Source: Wyeomyia smithii
Taxonomy: Eukaryota > Arthropoda > Insecta > Diptera > Culicidae
Length of the DNA stretch: 64,000 nt
Reading direction: 5' to 3'
NCBI RefSeq assembly: GCF_029784165.1
Contig: NC_073696.1
Span: 234,299,271-234,363,270 of the forward strand
A model generated the notes under the pieces. That model had not been told where the DNA came from. It saw nothing but the letters and a program-made list of their open reading frames with translations, and made no database searches. Within the stretch, counting starts at the first letter, position 1. Every line of letters begins with the position of its first letter. Of this stretch, positions 10,255 to 23,084 are shown one piece after another. The translations under genes were made by a program, and so were the position numbers.

Positions 10255-11720
10255 TGATTTAATGTTCTGCGGTTAGCACCGATAATATCAATGTCGTCCG
10301 CGAAGCCCAGAAACATGTGAAACTTCGTGATAATGATGCCACTCCTCTGCACACCTGTCCCTTATATTGTACCTTCTAAAGCTTCACCCTGTTTCAGACC
10401 ATCTAACGTCACAAACGCGTCCGAAATTTAGTCCGCTTGATGTGAAACCGTCAAGCATTGCACGTAACAGCTTAATTAGTTTTGTTGGAAAACCATGTTC
10501 AAGCATAATTTGTCACAGCTCATTGTGTTTCACTGTATCGTACGCCGCCTTAAAGTCTATAAACAGATGATGTGACTGCAAGTTGTGTTCTCGAAACTTG
10601 TCGAGGATCTGCCTCAAGGTCTATCTGGTCAATATGTGGTCCGTTGTAGATCGTCCTGCTCGAAAACCGCATTGGTATTCTCCAACAAAGGCTTGCTGAA
10701 CGGCTTCAGTCGCTGGCACAGGATACGGGAGAGAATTCTATAACAGCGAATTCTGGATGTCCCGCTGATTCTCATCTGGATCTGGATGTGTGAGGAGACG
10801 TATTTTCCTCACCGATCTCGATTTATCTCGATGGGTACCACAGATGGCCATTTCTCTGGTCACGGCGAGGTTCACAATCGCCAAGCTGTTGTCGTTGGTG
10901 GTAGAGTGAAGGCTTTCCCTGCCAATAACGGGACGAAAGAACTCCTCTCGTCCAACTTGTACGTTCATATCTCCGATGACGATCTTTAGATCGTGTTGTG
11001 GGCACTCCTAATGCGTTTCCCCTAGAAGCTCATAGAACTCATCCTTTACGTCGTCGGTTTTGTCGTTTCTCGACGCGCACATGTTGATAAGGCTGTAATT
11101 GAAAAATCTGCCATTGATCCTCAATTCGCATAGACGGTTATCGTATCAAATGACACGCTTCATTTCATTTCCCATTAGCACGAAATCGACGCCCCGTTCG
11201 GCTCTGTCGCTCCACTGTAGTATATGTGGTATTTGAAAGAAGTTCCCGCAGTTGGATCAACCGCACGGAATTCACGTTCTCCGGTTTTCGGCCAACGCAC
11301 CTCTTGTATGGCTGCTACCCTCAGCTCTCTGGCTAAAACCGCCCGCGCGTGCCGGTACCAGTACAGTCCTAACGTTCCAAGTGCTATTTTTCCATTCGTT
11401 GTCCTTCATTTGCCCAGGTCTATACCGATTGTTCCGATTGGTATCATTCTCTAGATTGTTCGTAGTATGTTTATTTTAGCATGCTGTCTTACTAGGGCTG
11501 CGATGCCTAGTCTCGCCGTCTTGGGTGTTTCATAGTTCAGTTTCCGGATCAGCCCCTAACCTGGGGAACAGACACTCAGGCTAGCTGCTCTCCAAGGAGG
11601 ACAACTCTTCCTTCCCTGTCAGCATACGACCAAGTTCCCACCGGTTCACCGATCTTCTCTTGGTTGCTTGTATCCCAGTCGGTACCACATGGAGTTAGGG
11701 ATAGTAGTTGTAATTTTTCT
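10255..11720 (-). mobile_element. RTE-like non-LTR retrotransposon, degenerate
   Basis: Read on the minus strand, an endonuclease half comes first (about 11460-10740) and a reverse transcriptase half second (about 10730-10260), the order expected of an RTE-like LINE. Endonuclease landmarks: AIQEVRWPKTGEREF (about 11320-11260), CELRINGRFFNYSLINMC (about 11130-11080), MNVQVGREEFFRPVIGRESL then TTNDN (about 10968-10890). RT landmarks: FIDFKAAYDTVKHNEL (about 10567-10520) and FLGFADDIDIIGANRR (about 10315-10268), the second containing the ADD metal-binding box. Stops and frameshifts break both parts and much of the RT palm is lost. The stretch 11460-11720 has the look of the 5' part of the same element. 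A separate C-terminal piece of the same type lies at 52275-52640 on the + strand. Family naming beyond RTE-like is an inference. Confidence 0.88.
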
Positions 11721-12540
11721 CTGCCACTCGCCGAAACATAGCGAATAGTGGTAAAGCCAAATTTTATTCCTTTACCTGTATTAAAATTTAATTTGAATTT
11801 TATTGCATGATTCATGGTTTTCTTGTTACGTGTCTTAAAAAGTCTGAATATTGACAGATCCAAAGAGATTTAGGAGGAATGGAAAGTTTTAAATTTTAAA
11901 ATCCGTTTTTCTCGAAACTCAATTACGTGGTGTGCAAGTTTTGAATAAAAACGACGGTATGCCAATTTTATGACAGTTCGTTATTCGCTCAACAGTTCCC
12001 AGGAGTAAATGGCACTCCGTTTGGAAAACTCATTCTTACTACTCCAATTGAAATATGTGGTTTCCTCAAAAGGACGGTTGGTTTTAGCTTCCACAAAACT
12101 CGGGACATGCCTGTACGTCGACGGAGATCTAAAATATTCCACTATGAAATGTGCTGTTGGTCCGTCCGCTATGGAAGACAGTGAGATATTTGAAATTGCC
12201 GCCTGCTGCTGGTCAATCCAGTTCCCCAGTGAATAATACTTTTGCTGCTGCTGTCAGCTACTACTAAATAGGGACCGTTCTTCCCATTATCCATTGGTAA
12301 AGTGATTGGTTTAAGTAGACGCAGGCTTTTATATACCCCAAGAGTGCATTACCAGTTAACAGGGTATAATTTTCGATCGACCGTGTTAGGGAAAGCAAAC
12401 ATTAAACGACCAACCAAATTAATCGAAATCGGTGGTTCAACTGGCTGGAAACGGACTGAGTTTGAAACGTTTGAAAGTAGACAATTTTTGTGACGCTCTC
12501 AATGTTTTCGGTTTATTAATTTGTACATATGTTGCCGTAA
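11721..12540. other. Intron sequence, nothing recognised
   Basis: The frames at 11576-11863 (minus) and 12009-12236 (+) show no family motif. No repeat structure was seen. Confidence 0.4.
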
Positions 12541-12660
12541 GACGTATTTCTACGTCAAAAATTCGACGGTCGACAGATTTATATTGCTAGCACCTCCGTT
12601 TGTGTGTTGATAAAATTTGGCAGCCTTTCACTATGTCACTGTAAGACGTAATTCTACGTA
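12541..12660. repeat. Pair of GACGTANTTCTACGT near-palindromes
   Basis: GACGTATTTCTACGTCA at 12541-12557 and GACGTAATTCTACGTA at 12645-12660, both preceded by GTAA and about 104 bp apart in the same orientation. They match the near-palindrome that ends repeats A and B elsewhere. Confidence 0.6.
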
Positions 12661-15600
12661 ATTTTTTTTTCTGTGTATATTCTCTACAATGCATTATTAA
12701 TTCTTTACAGCTCATTTTTGGAGAGTTTCTCTATACAATGTTTTGAATAAAAACAATGCCAAAATGCATACGCCCCAATGGGCCATAGTCGATCGTAGGT
12801 CATTTGGTGTGGTTTTGCTCAATAGATACTGATCTTTAAAATATTAGGAAAAAATATGAGAAATCTAAATAAATAAGTCGGTGAATTACAACAGTTTCAT
12901 CTCTTTGCAGTTCTCAAAATTCAATTCTATTGTATAATCAATAATCGACCTACAACATTCTACAGAAGTATTCTAGAGCCTATCCTCTTACTAACATATC
13001 CCATCTCACGTAGAGTTCTATGTATAGCATATAAGCACTGATAATGGTTGTATGTAGCAAACGAGATACGTACGTATATGCGGTAGTAGAATTCGATGGA
13101 AACATAACCTATTCTCAATATTCAATTCCATTTTACTAAGACGCTCAATAAGAAATTTATTCAGCTACATGTTTTGTAATAAACTTAGTGTGAGGAATGT
13201 ATGCTATTTTTGAGTAAGATTAATATTCACTGAACAAAAAGTTTCAAAATCTATTGTTACTGTTGTTCCGTCGTGTTTTACAAACGTGACCAAGCATGCA
13301 TTTTTATAGTATACTGCAGAGATTCAGGACTAATCATGTTGCTATAGATTATTTTTAGTAAGATGTGTGCATAAAACGTAAAATTCAGGTTTAATTAGAC
13401 ATAAAAACATGATTACAAAATTTGATTGAATTGCTTATGGGTAGAGAAAGTAAACACTCTACTGTACGGTGTTCCAAAGTAATATCGATTTAGATATTCA
13501 AACAAGACCTAAAAATTACATTTCTGCCAATTATATTTCGATTTCTTGAATTCGCCATTAAAGTTCGTTGAAGCCTCAAGCGTTGTATAAAATAACACGT
13601 AAGGGTATTTTTTCTGCAGTTAAACTTAAAACTATATTGCACCGTGAGCTTGATTCCTAATATGGGACATTCTCCACCCCTCAAATGCTTGTACATGCTT
13701 GCAAAAAAATAAAATAAGATAACGATTGATGTCATCATAAATCCTAGGAATCTTACCGGTGACTAAGTCAATGAACTCAACGAAGCCGAACTCTAAGATA
13801 ACACCAAACGCATAACAATCATTGCAGGGGTAACGGAATCCATTTTCCAACAGAAACAAGTCTCAATTAGTCACCAGAAACAACAGCACATAAATCAGAA
13901 TTATCTCCCAGATCGGAGCCATTCGGGGCCCGATCCACATACCGGGGGTGCAAAGGCTAACGAGCGAACAGACGGCGCACATCTCGACGTGAAGATATTC
14001 TCCTGTCAGTATCTAAAGAGCGGTGACCTATAAACTATGGCGTTGATCGTCTAGCTTCTTACCACTTGACCATTTATTTCTTCTTTTCTCATTCGCTTCA
14101 CATTTGGAATGATAATTGCAGCGACGCTTTGGTTACGCGCGTGTGTCGCAATTAGAATCATAATCTCAAAAGTCAAATGGAATGGCTGTTGAAGCATCCC
14201 CCGAGACCCCCGTGGCGGTACTGCCCAACTCAAATCTGAGCGACAAACAGCTGGTCCAAACTCTATACTCCACAATCAATTAGCGTGTTATATATAATTT
14301 ATGCCGAGCCGCTTAAGGCGCCTTTCATCTTCTGTCTGATGGGATGAGTTATAAAAGCTTTTCGCCTTCGATTAGCCGTACAGCTTTCTTCATCAACGGT
14401 CGCTGAAGAGAAAGAACATGTGATAAGTGCCAACATCTTTCATCATCTTAGCCACAAGAGCTCAAAAACAACTCGACGTGAACAAAACTCGAACATTCCC
14501 TCTTGGCTCTCGCAGTTTTGTGTATACAGTCACTGCCAACAATTTCAAGCCAAAGAAGAACTTGGGATTAAATTCGTGACAGCCAAGCTGCGGAATCTGC
14601 AGATTTCGATCGCCAAACTAGGTGGCATAGATGCGTTGCGGACAACTACACCGATCCATCCCGTTATCATCGCATTTTGGTCAGCAACTTGTGGGAGAAG
14701 CCAACCTGTATTTGATTACAAATGAAGGCGCTAATCAGAGAAGCTGGAACTGGAAGTGAGCCAACGCAACGGGGTGGTGTCAAATTTCTTCTTCGTTCCG
14801 ATTGGGTCTGTGCCCAAGCATACCAGGTCAACAACCTGTCGACAATGGGTGACAGTAACAGGTTGTTATAGAATCGATCGTTCTCAAGCGAGCATCTGCG
14901 ATGCATGCAGAAACAGGTCTGCGTTTCGCAAGATCGACTCCAAAAGATAACTGTAAAAAGGTGATGTCTAACATCGTATGCAATGTATATACTGCGGGAG
15001 GTATAACTTTCATTGAGTAACTCAACCAAGGGAACACTGGAAGCTGCGCCCGCTGTATCAATATTGTTTTTTACCTTGTTGGCCCCTTCACCACAACTAG
15101 CGAACTAAGCTGAAGAACGTGGGTCCAAAATCCCGAACGTCAAAACTAATTGACATACATATAAGATGAAGTTCGAGCGCACATCGTCGTTTTTGTGTCA
15201 CACTTCCAGTGTGGACTTTTGTTTGGACGCGTTACCCGCGCTTCCGTGATCATATGTGTTTCAAACGTAGGCGATCTCCGGCCGCGAGGGGCCCCCACTC
15301 AAAGGGTGGGTTGTTCTTATACCTACACAGGTAGTCTCAGGTACTCCCGCAGCCGGTTTCTCTGTTTCGGTTTCTATTTCCCCAAAACGACGCCAACCAC
15401 AAAAAATGAGCCAATTGAGAGGATCTTATGTGATTAAGACGCTGTGAAATGTTCCCGTTCAGGTTGGGGCACAAGTTTGAAAGAGACCGATGCTACGCGG
15501 GGCGGCGGTAGCGACGTTTGAAACCTGGTAAATATTGACATTCGTTCCAACGGCTTATAGATAGTTCGGAACAAAAATGACTGCAGCTAACAACAAGCGC

Positions 15601-16440
15601 GGCGGCGGTCTGCACGAAGAAACACATTTCAATTGGGGTTTCTCTGTCTCTTGTCTGGTGCGAAGAGTGTTGTCGTGTAAGTTTAAGTACACAGGATGGC
15701 AGCAGCCGTTCCTGCTAACTAGCTGGTATGTGGGCCCGTTCACGATTGACCTACCAGACACGCTTTCCGGCGGGTTCTGCGATGCAGCCCGCGTTTTGAA
15801 AGATGATCTATTGCAATGTGCTAATCTGAAACGACAAAGGTTATGCCTTACTCGTGTGCGGAGACGCTTCGAATAATAATAGTTTGTTGCTACAAACGAT
15901 AAACGAATCGCCATTCGCCAGCTGGAGCCATACGGGTTCGTATAAGTGGTTGAGAAGAAAAGAGCAAAAAAGATTTGATGGTTCCAATTGTCGTGCTATT
16001 CCTGAGTAAACATCCGGCTTTTGAGCGGTACCATGCGATTTTTAAGCATTACGAATTTGTTGATCCACACTGCGAAATACGATCTGATTTGATAGTAATC
16101 TCTATCCTGGTAGCCCTCGGTTGAGATTTTTTTGAGTAGTAGTTGCTGTAATTCCAAAAAAGTTTTAACCTAATTTAATATGAATTCTCTTCTAATACAT
16201 GATATACATGATTGGAGGGAATTAGTAGCTGCCAATATCTGACTTTCGGCAAGATATGTTTTCTTGAAAATTGTGTCATAAAATTGCTCCTTCAAAAAAT
16301 AACTCCTCCAAATTTAGAGATAGCGATACACTTTCTTCTAAAAAAATGTGACAATTAATCTTAGTTTGAAGTTCGTAGAACACTTGAACAATAAAAAAAT
16401 TAAAATAAAAGGGTTATCTCATTTCAAGGGGGTGCTTTAC
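12661..16440. other. Intron sequence, no supported gene
   Basis: AT-rich to about 13900, then more GC-balanced to about 15950. Several 60-120 codon frames occur, at 13632-13859 minus, 14420-14725 plus, 14667-15029 minus and 15555-15914 minus, but none shows a known domain. TATAAA occurs at 14351 without other start-site evidence. The more balanced base composition could mark regulatory DNA, which the sequence alone cannot show. Confidence 0.4.
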
Positions 16441-16459
16441 TTTTATCTTCTAAACACAT

Positions 16460-16862
16460 AAAAATGCAGCTCTGTCTGTCTGATCCATATAGGCTTGGAA
16501 ACTACTGAACCAATCGGCGTAAAATTGTGTATATAGTGGTTTCAGGGGCCGAGAAAGGTGACTAAGATAGTACGAGACCCCTCCCCCTTCTGATAGGGAG
16601 GGGTCTCATACAAATGAAACACAAATTTATGCACATCTCGAAAACTAACCAAGCAAATGGAGCCAAATTTGGCATGTGGATGTTTTTAGGAGTATCAAAT
16701 ATCTCCATATTGGTTTGACATCCTTCCCTCTTCTGGAAGGGAGAGGTTCCATACAAATGAAACACTAATTTCTGCACATCTCGAGAACTAACCATGTAAA
16801 TTGAACCCAATTTGGCAGATGAATGTTTTTAGGGGTAACAAATATATCCATAATGGTTTGAG
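16460..16862. repeat. 143-bp tandem repeat, about 2.8 copies
   Basis: CATACAAATGAAACAC begins copies at 16607 and 16750, a period of 143 bp. Each copy then has ATCTCGA(A/G)AACTAACCA, AATTTGGCA, ATGTTTTTAGG and a GGTTTGACATCC-type segment. A more diverged copy precedes them from about 16460 (CTTGGAAACTACTGAACCAATC). The CCCTCCC/GGGAGGG stretch at each copy end can pair with itself. Confidence 0.85.
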
Positions 16863-16869
16863 CATATAT

Positions 16870-18010
16870 CAAGATGGCTTGACAAAATATTTTTTTTTTA
16901 ACTCTTCTATCACCAATATTTAGTGGTTAATTTCTGAGTTCGAAATTCAACTGAGTCAAGCCATCTTGAAACATGATTTTTCTTCAAATGAATCGGACAA
17001 CGATGATATATACATCAATCGAAAGCTCTTAATTTGTGGTTCACGAAAATGTAATTTTGAAGTCATAATTACTAGTGTTTGTACAGAAATTTGTGTTTTA
17101 TTGTTTACGTAGTTCTACGTTTTGTTTATTTGCTGATGACGCTGCTGACCGCTAGTGGCGTTGCTGTTTGCGGTGTTTGTCATTGCTATACTGAGCGTGC
17201 GTGTGGGGGATATGGTAAATATCGAGATTCGGGAAACTTAGCCAACGCACTTGCTAGTACAGGTAGCCCAACAGGCACAGAATGGATATGTGTAAATTTG
17301 TTGTTAAAAAGGATACCGGTAACGAAAATGTACTTTCAAAGGAAAGCAACCCAAATTCGACGGATTATTTTTCAGAACCAGTAGGTATTGCAAACAATCA
17401 TTATTACTTTTTCATCACCTAGATTCTGAGAAATGTTTCGGAAATATTTAAATGTTCAAATAGGCTGCCGGGATCCAACTTAATGTTGCTCTTCTGTTAT
17501 TTTTCCATGCATATGTGCTAACTTATGAGCAAAGTTATAAAGAAGATGTCTGCTGTCCGCGGGTCTGTTAAGCTACTAGTGGCACCGTCGCACAGAGGAG
17601 TACCTAGAACAAAAAGCTGGCCAAAATAAGAAAAAAGTTTTTTGTCGCTTTTTGGTGCCGCTGTATTTTTTTCTGCAGCCTCAATAAATGCTTCGCAAAA
17701 CACCATCACTCGACTAATGTTAAACGGTATTATCATATGCTGGGAGCGCTGTAAACATTGACAAATTTTCAAGCATTTTTTTGGGAATCGAACCGTTTAT
17801 AGCAACAAGTTGTGCCAGGCGTAAAAAAATTGACAATTAATCTCTATTTTGCACATTTTTTCTTTATGTTCAATGCTAATAAATAAATTCCGATATTAAA
17901 AATTATAGCTTCTCTTAAGAAGTTTTCGAAATCAGTGATTTTTACGTATTACTGGTCGCAAACGGCACCCTACTGGTCGCGTGTCACTATTATGACACAC
18001 CAGTGGCTTT
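16870..18010. other. Intron sequence, nothing firm
   Basis: Contains ACGTAGTTCTACGT at 17107-17120, a perfect 14-bp palindrome of the recurrent motif. The minus frame 17518-17772 is not recognised. Confidence 0.4.
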
Positions 18011-18085
18011 TCTTAGCGCCCCAAAATCATTTGATTGTGAAGTTGTTAAATTTTTTTTGCCACTCACGCATTGTTGCTTTTCTTT
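18011..18085 (+). repeat. Dispersed repeat C, copy 1
   Basis: TCTTAGCGCCCCAAAATCAT, TTGATTGTGAAGTTG, TTTTTTGCCA and GCTTTTCTT occur in the same order and orientation as at 25221-25300. It is non-coding and its family is unknown. Confidence 0.75.
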
Positions 18086-21000
18086 ATAGAGTTTATTCAG
18101 CTATCGAACATGTTTCGTTTTCTTTTCCTTTATGTCGTCATCTTCGAAGCACCGCCTTCGTTGAAAATTTCTATTTTTTTTTAATTTTATGTTTGTTTAC
18201 AGGCTATTAAACTCCACTTATTGATTAAATTTTTGAGACCCTGCAGTATAAGCTCCAGTAGGATAAAAAAATCTACATCGGAAATATTCCTTTAAAAGTA
18301 GAAATTGAACAGTTCTAAAGATTCGGGAAGATATTCCTAAATGTAGAACGACGTTCAACATAATGTTCACCACTGCAGTAGTTGTGCATTACCCCTACGG
18401 GCAACAAAATGAGGCCACGCTGCAAAGCAAAAGACACGCGGTCGGATCGGAACAATTCACTCGCTTGAATTCTTCTGATCCGGTTTGTTTACGTTGTTGC
18501 CGGCTTTTAGCGGTTTAGAACCGGTAGCTACTCCACTGTATAGGTCGGTCTCGTGATAATTATTGTGAACCAAAATCGTAGACTGGCAAACAACCATACA
18601 AGGCGGCTGTTTCAAGTGGCTATCGTGGGTCATCGGAAAAGCCTGCGATAATCGCTTTCTTCCCGATAGAATGCAACCCAACTGGGTTATAAATCATCAA
18701 CTTTAGAAAGCAGATAAATTCGCGAGTTTGCATTTTTGCAAACCATCACCAAGAGAGGTACATTTAGCGGAGGAGTGCTAAAATCCAATTGCGTTGAATC
18801 ACAGGCGATCGGTGCCTGTGATGTACCAATTTTTTTCTAAATATTGACGTTCGCAACTGGAGCCAGGTTTCGCATGATTCAGTAGTTTGTGCAGCGATAT
18901 TCAGACGTGAAATTTGTCATTTGTAATTGTAAATCATGCACGTCGTCTAAACACGACTGCTTCAGTGCACCAGGAAATGGACCATGTTTTGTCAGAGAGT
19001 ATCCCGTTCGTATTTTTTATGGCTGTTTATGATTGGAAAAGTGTAGCAGAATGAGTTAAATAGAGTGATTATTTTTATGGTACTCTGTATGAATGGCAAA
19101 ACATTTAAAAAATCCTGCCTCCATATACAAAGCGACTCTATTTGCGTTGGAATTCAAGTACTGTCGTACGAGCGGAAAGTTAATCAAACAAACGTACGTA
19201 CGGGTTTCGTATGGTGGTTTGTGATCTTTGTTTCCAGATCATTGCACCAACGCTCAGCCGACGCTCCCTGAACGTTGGCTTCCAAGGCCTCGCGATTTGC
19301 CAATCCCATTTGCAGTCGCGACTGGCGACGAAATCCGTCCCGCACTAAGGTGGTATTACACTTTCACGCATTTGTTTGTTCTGATATTTGTGTGCCTGAT
19401 GATGGGTTGACAATCCTGTGGTATGTTCAGGGGTGCAGTATAATAGCTGACGCAGGGCAATTAAGCTGTCATAATAACGATGCGTATGTACTCCAATTGC
19501 AATTACCAGAGAGTGATTTCATGCCAATTTACCCGGTCGTTTGCAGCATCCTCTCAGATTTCAGTGAAACTGTTTGGTGAAAAATTTTGAAATAAAAGGG
19601 CAAAAGAGCATTTTAAATTTCATATTTAAAATTTTTCCAATGTAATTTTCTTCAATGAGCAATATTATTGATGAAAATTCTAGCACTTTTGCACTTTTAA
19701 TTCATTGACTAAAATTTCGTAGATCATTCAGTTTTCAAGCTAAAAAAAAAATAGTCACAATTTTTACTATAATATGAGAGGGTTGTACCAACAGCTGGGT
19801 GAATTAGCGTGAAATTCCTCTACATGGAAATTATAAACACACCATTTATTTTGCATTGCGTATGGCAAAACAAAGTTGCGAGGAAACGCTTTTACAGTTC
19901 CGTATTAGATTGATTAAGTAATAATAATAACTGATACTAACACTTCGCTATGTATTGCATATGACACCAGGTATGATGAATGTCTGCTTGGTGTTTTGAT
20001 ACAGTTATCTGCTTTGCAACTTTCCAAGGCATCAATCTGATTATTTCCGAACCGTATCACAGCGATAAACTGTAAAAGTATGTTAATATGCAGCTTCTTT
20101 ATAAGGAAAAAACGCAGTTATTTCTGGCCTTTATAAGAGCTGACAGATGGCTTTTCACTAGTACCAGCAATAAACTGTAAACCGAGTCTCGTCGTACTGT
20201 CCTCTTGCTAGGTTAATATCTAACGGTCACGATCGTCTACACAAGCTACAAATTATTGATTTGATTCTAGTGGAACGTTACAGACAGCGACAGTTCGTTG
20301 GCCCTCTTGTCTGAGCACGCTATCAATTATGTCACCCGCCTTAGAAAAAGCATTCGGAAATAGGCAAGCACGAACAACTGCTGATAAGATCCCCAATCGA
20401 ACGTCTGGTAAAAATAGCTGAATGTTTCGGTAAACCACAGCTCGGAACGTCGAACTGATGGCGACCGATATCTGCATCTGTCATCGGATAATTGCACTTT
20501 TACCAGGGTACCCTCATTCTGGGACTGACACTGCGCGTACCTTTCTGTTTTCTGTCTGTATGTCTGTCTGTCGTGCGTGTAAGTTGAATCAACCTACAAT
20601 TATTTTCCGGCGTCCGGTGGAGTTTTAAGCCCACGTTAAAAGGATAGCTACGTACTGTGTACTTACAGGGCGTGCTTCATGTGTGTATAGTAATATGTAT
20701 ATTCGGAGAAAGTGATTTTTGTTTGTGCTTGGTGGACCCCTTCGGGACTGCAACTTTAAGTAATGAATGTAACGAATGACACTGTCAACAAAAGTGTGGC
20801 TTTTTGCTTGAAAAAATATCATGTTTCGTTTTTTATGCGTTGGAGTGGGTTTGATGTATGATTATATGGTTTCACTCAAAACGCAATTTATTTATGCTAA
20901 TGTTTTTCTTTATGTAACTCCACTCACTCTAGTATGTCAATATTGGCTGCAGGGAAACTAACTTAGCAAAATATTAGCGGAAAAAGTTACTCGAGAAAAA

Positions 21001-21329
21001 AATCGGTTATAAAAACCACAATGGGGGTTTCTACTATCGTACCGGCAATGTTTTTCGATTTTTTTTGTTATGACGCGAAAAAACCATTTTTCCTTGAATA
21101 TGCTCGAATTGAATTTTATGGAGATTTGGGATCTTGCTTTAAAAATCTCCAATTGTGAGTTAGCGAACGATGATGAAGGTTTTGGTTTTGGATGTTTTCG
21201 AGCCTTTTTATGAAACTGTATACACAAAGGGCTTTGTGCGCCTCTAGAAATTCGTACAAATTGTTTTCAAAAACAAAAAAGTATGCAAATTTGTCTAGTG
21301 TAATATTTACAAAGTGTTTCTGAATTCTC
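18086..21329. other. Intron sequence, no supported gene
   Basis: Several 60-100 codon frames show no domain (18457-18681 minus, 19275-19580 plus, 20253-20477 minus). TATAAG at 20132 lies 25 bp before TCACTA, a weak promoter-like pairing that I do not call. A short TGTC/TGTA run lies at 20546-20572. Confidence 0.4.
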
Positions 21330-21431
21330 AAAGGGGGCTGGCTTTTAGGTGTGTGAAAATAGTTGAAGAGGTTGTTAAAGGGGGCTGGCAATTCCATCTC
21401 CGAGGTGTGTGTAAATAGTTAAAGAGGTTGT
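21330..21431. repeat. Tandem duplication, about 46-56 bp unit
   Basis: AAGGGGGCTGGC ... GGTGTGTG(A/T)AAATAGTT(G/A)AAGAGGTTGTT occurs twice in a row. The second copy has about 10 extra bases in its first half. It runs into a partial copy of repeat B. Confidence 0.8.
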
Positions 21432-21470
21432 TTAAGAGACACGACCGCAAGGTTAACGTAGTATTACGAG
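21425..21470 (-). repeat. Dispersed repeat B, partial copy
   Basis: GGTTGTTTAAGAGACACGACCGC followed by TAACGTAGTATTACG corresponds to the repeat B core with substitutions, in the same orientation as the copy at 4205. Confidence 0.6.
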
Positions 21471-22082
21471 AGCTTATCTTGGGGCCATCCACATACCGCG
21501 TGGACAGATTTTTAACGATTTTTTGATTGTTGAAATCAAAACAGAAAGTATTGTCGTTTGCGAAAGTATTGTCGGAATCCTTTATCAGGTACATGAGTAG
21601 AGATAGTTTGTTGTTCATGACTGGAACCGGAACCAGCGAAGATGACTCTACTACAGAGTCCTACGTATCATACGTTTATTGGCCATTTGCAGTGAAAATA
21701 AATTAGCTTCTCGGCACCTTAGCCACTCGTGCATGTTGTTATGTTCTGTTGCCTTTTTTGCTAGTTGTGGAATACTCAGTATCTGATAAAGTTCTAAAAA
21801 TATACAACTTTTTCAAATTTGTTATTCTCGCTACTTCGCTTCCGATGCTAATTGAATGGTCGTTCCTTTTTCTAAGTTTTCCATCATGTTTCCCGTGCCC
21901 AAGAAAGGTGATAAACGAATGTTTAAACATTTAGATTCTTCGGGTGGTGGATGGCTTATTCGCGCGCCCCTCGTATATATTGCTCGTGTTTCCTTTTTGT
22001 ATAACTTTCTATGTTTTTATAGATTTTTTACCATATCAAATATTTATTTCTATTATGGTTACAAACTTGTTTATATAAGTAC
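21471..22082. other. Probable 3' flank of the Helitron remnant
   Basis: Lies downstream of the helicase stop on the minus strand. It contains TTTCCCGTGCCCAAGAAAGG (within 21886-21908), a 23-bp word shared exactly with the arms of the large palindrome at 23787-24529. No coding motif is present. Confidence 0.45.
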
Positions 22083-23065
22083 TACATTATTAGTTTCTCC
22101 ATCAGGAACTAAAATGAATAAATTTACAGGTAAACCAACCCTCGAACAAGTGACATATAATTGACCGTGGGAAAATCACGCTGATCCTAAATCTATTCCA
22201 CATTGCTTTATGGATTGTCCCTGTGATTTCTTTTAGTAATAGAGAATGCAATTCTTAAAGGGAATTGAAGCCTCTTAAAATTAATCGGTAGATCTGAAGG
22301 CTACGGCCCTTTTCTGTTAAGATCGTTGCTTCAATTATATTTTTGAGCATCTTTCTCACATATAGCCTTGCTCCGTTGCAGAATTTCCGGGGGTCGAGAT
22401 TCCTCAGCAATATTAATGGAGGTCAGCTGGGTCGAGTGAGTTCAAAAATTCTGTTGGAAAGAGGATGGCCTCATCAGCACTGGATTGGATTTGTATTCAG
22501 TCACTTAGCCTGGAATCATACGAAGTTTTTGGTTGTTTATTTAATTTACACATATTTTTTTGCTGCAAGGATTGTTCTTTCTCGTAACCAGTTTACGTTT
22601 AGATCATTTTTAGCAATCGCTGGATAAATCTTATCTGTTAATTCCACTAGAGATGCTACTAAGTTACAAAAGTCTGGTGGAAATTTGATGCAGCCGGAGA
22701 TATCAACTGCCACTTGCCCTTCTCTGATTTCCAATAATTTTCAGCGAAGGTTTTAGCATACTTATCTCCCAAATGAATTCTCATGTTCTGTTTCAGTGAC
22801 CTAAAAATGTTAGCTATATAATATATTCATAGGTCGTGTATTTTATATCAGCGTATTAAATATATTTAATTTACCTTGGTCACATGCATCTAAAAGAAAA
22901 AATATTTCATACATGCATAGATCTCATCAGTTGGTGTTGATTCGGAAATAATGGGAAACGTCTCCTCCCATCAAGTTACAATTTTCTCTAAGATCCTTCA
23001 GTGTAGTATCTAGGGCATCCAGGGCTTCTGTATGAGCCATGGTGCATTCATCCCAAATTAGTATT
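22083..23065 (-). pseudogene. Helitron Rep/helicase, helicase C-terminal part
   Basis: Minus-strand pieces are collinear with the PIF1-like helicase end of a Helitron protein. LIWDECTMAHTEALDALD (about 23062-23010) holds the Walker B DE pair. VAVDISGCIKFPPDFCNLV with NVNWLRERTILAAKK (about 22712-22550) is the conserved mid block. Then comes a frame-broken stretch with VRKMLKNIIEATIL (about 22370-22320), and KSQGQSIKQCGIDLG with FSHGQLYVTCSRVGLPVNLF (about 22225-22110), the conserved end of the family. A stop follows near 22083. Helitrons move by rolling-circle replication, and this protein would carry nicking and unwinding activities. The Rep nuclease part, Walker A and several links are missing and the frame shifts repeatedly, so it is inactive. 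The Helitron 3' hairpin and CTRR end were not located. Confidence 0.88.
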
Positions 23066-23084
23066 ATTATTATTATAACTTAAG

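Noticed and set aside
13632..13859. Minus-strand frame with CYAFGVILEFGFVEFIDLVTG and a GTAAG donor
   Set aside because: It looks faintly like an exon, but no family could be named and no good acceptor precedes it; a single donor-like string is not enough.
14345..14420. TATAAA box at 14351 as a promoter
   Set aside because: TATAAA occurs often by chance in AT-rich DNA, and no initiator at the right distance or leader-like ATG depletion follows.
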